Below the pieces are notes generated by a model. It was not told where the DNA came from. It made no database searches and saw only the letters and a list, made by a program, of their open reading frames with translations. A stretch of 6,012 nucleotides of DNA from Thermodesulfobacteriota bacterium. GTDB lineage: Bacteria > Desulfobacterota > Desulfomonilia > Desulfomonilales > Desulfomonilaceae. The translations under genes were made by a program, and so were the position numbers. Positions 5,433 through 6,012 of this stretch are shown here, in pieces (within the stretch, counting starts at the first letter, position 1; every line of letters starts with the position of its first letter). The DNA lies in NCBI GenBank assembly GCA_030837305.1, contig JAUPKT010000571.1:1-6012 (forward strand), given 5' to 3'.

Positions 5433-6012
5433 CGCCGGATCCGGATCCTTGGTTCTCTCGCAGCGGATAGATCTTTTGGCGGCTCCTAGACACCGCCAAT
5501 GAATTGGGCGGCACGTCCCTGGTTATGGTACTCCCTGCGCCAATAAGGCTTCCTTCTCCTATTTCAACCGGTGCCACAAATTGAACATCTGATCCCACAA
5601 AACACCGGTCATGTATAATGGTGGGGTGTTTCTTCTTTCCGTCGTAATTGCAGGTGATGGTCCCGCAGCCTATGTTTACGTTACGCCCTATCGTGCTGTC
5701 GCCAAGGTAAGTAAGGTGCGAAGCTTTGGTGCCGTCCCCTATCACCGTCTTTTTCACTTCTACAAAATTCCCGATTCTTGCATTCCTTCCTATATCGGCT
5801 CCAGGTCTCAGGTGAGCCATAGGGCCAATCGAGGCATTGTCCCGGACGGTTGCCCCATTCAAACGGGACCCTTGCAATACCCGGACACTATTTCCTAAGA
5901 CCGAATCCAAAATGTGAACACCTGATTCAATGATGCAATCGCTGCCGATCACGGTATTCCCGCTTATTACCGTGCACGGGTATACGATGGTATCCGGACC
6001 TATTTGAACGCC
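5419..6012 (-). CDS. glmU: GlmU, C-terminal acetyltransferase part (5' end outside window)
   Basis: Bifunctional N-acetylglucosamine-1-phosphate uridyltransferase / glucosamine-1-phosphate N-acetyltransferase, cytoplasmic, making UDP-GlcNAc for peptidoglycan and lipopolysaccharide. Only the last 197 residues are visible; the frame is open to the window edge, so the GTG at 5952 is internal and not a start. The visible part is a left-handed beta-helix of hexapeptide repeats. It carries the acetyltransferase signature in order: LRPGA (Arg at visible residue 69), NFVEVKK (Lys 87), SHLTYLGD (catalytic-type His 99, Tyr 102), [15 protein letters not shown] (Asn 122, Tyr 123) and [10 protein letters not shown]. 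These match the family's acetyl-CoA and GlcN-1-P binding residues. The uridyltransferase domain is off the edge. The tail after the helix ends in a Gly-Ser run (GSGSGDENR) encoded by a repeated GGATCC. The last 14 bases overlap the start of dus, so the two are probably co-transcribed. Confidence 0.96.
   Translation of the reverse strand, partial: GVQIGPDTIVYPCTVISGNTVIGSDCIIESGVHILDSVLGNSVRVLQGSRLNGATVRDNASIGPMAHLRPGADIGRNARIGNFVEVKKTVIGDGTKASHLTYLGDSTIGRNVNIGCGTITCNYDGKKKHPTIIHDRCFVGSDVQFVAPVEIGEGSLIGAGSTITRDVPPNSLAVSRSRQKIYPLRENQGSGSGDENR

Overview
All recognisable genes in this window lie on the minus strand, so transcription runs from the high coordinates to the low ones. In transcription order they are: the 3' part of glmU, a DusB-like tRNA-dihydrouridine synthase, a small Fis-type DNA-binding protein, a gap with a consensus-like sigma70 promoter, a short coiled-coil protein (ZapB-like), zapA, a 6S RNA gene (ssrS), rny (ribonuclease Y), a short sensor-less histidine-kinase-like protein, and the 5' part of a probable MltD-type lytic transglycosylase lipoprotein that runs off the left edge. 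Two gene pairs known from Enterobacteria are present (dus-fis and zapA-ssrS), while rny is absent from E. coli. Together with the zapB/zapA/6S/rny order and the moderate base composition, this suggests a deltaproteobacterium (Desulfobacterota, perhaps a Syntrophobacter-like sulfate reducer or syntroph). The lineage is an inference from gene content.

Right block (6012-4141): glmU, dus and fis are tightly packed. The dus start lies inside the end of glmU (14-base overlap), and the dus stop overlaps the fis start in an ATGA arrangement. This is one translationally coupled operon joining cell-wall precursor synthesis, tRNA modification and a nucleoid/regulatory protein.

Middle block (about 3990-2986): a promoter with exact TTGACA and TATAAT boxes (16-base spacer) precedes the zapB-like gene and zapA. 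The 406-base gap between zapA and rny is not empty. Its zapA-proximal half is a 6S RNA, recognised by a long closing stem, an open central region, the conserved AAGCCTTAAAC segment and an apical hairpin. A perfect 9-base inverted repeat brackets the RNA. The rest of the gap (2986-3167) is the leader of rny and shows a good ribosome binding site but no promoter I would stand behind.

Left block (2985-1): rny is followed after 16 bases by a 237-residue protein with a clear histidine phosphoacceptor helix but an eroded ATPase domain. A 270-base non-coding gap with a plausible sigma70 promoter follows, and then the start of an envelope lipoprotein whose 'YLPMLKQQARDNGLPEEMSYLVM' type region (read here in short pieces) fits MltD-like transglycosylases.

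The window is mostly housekeeping. I see no mobile element, CRISPR array, tRNA or obvious new defence system. The points most worth a second look are the 6S RNA with its flanking inverted repeat and alternative hairpins, the degenerate kinase coupled to rny, the full-length Fis homologue placed close to 6S RNA, and the non-ATG start of the lipoprotein.
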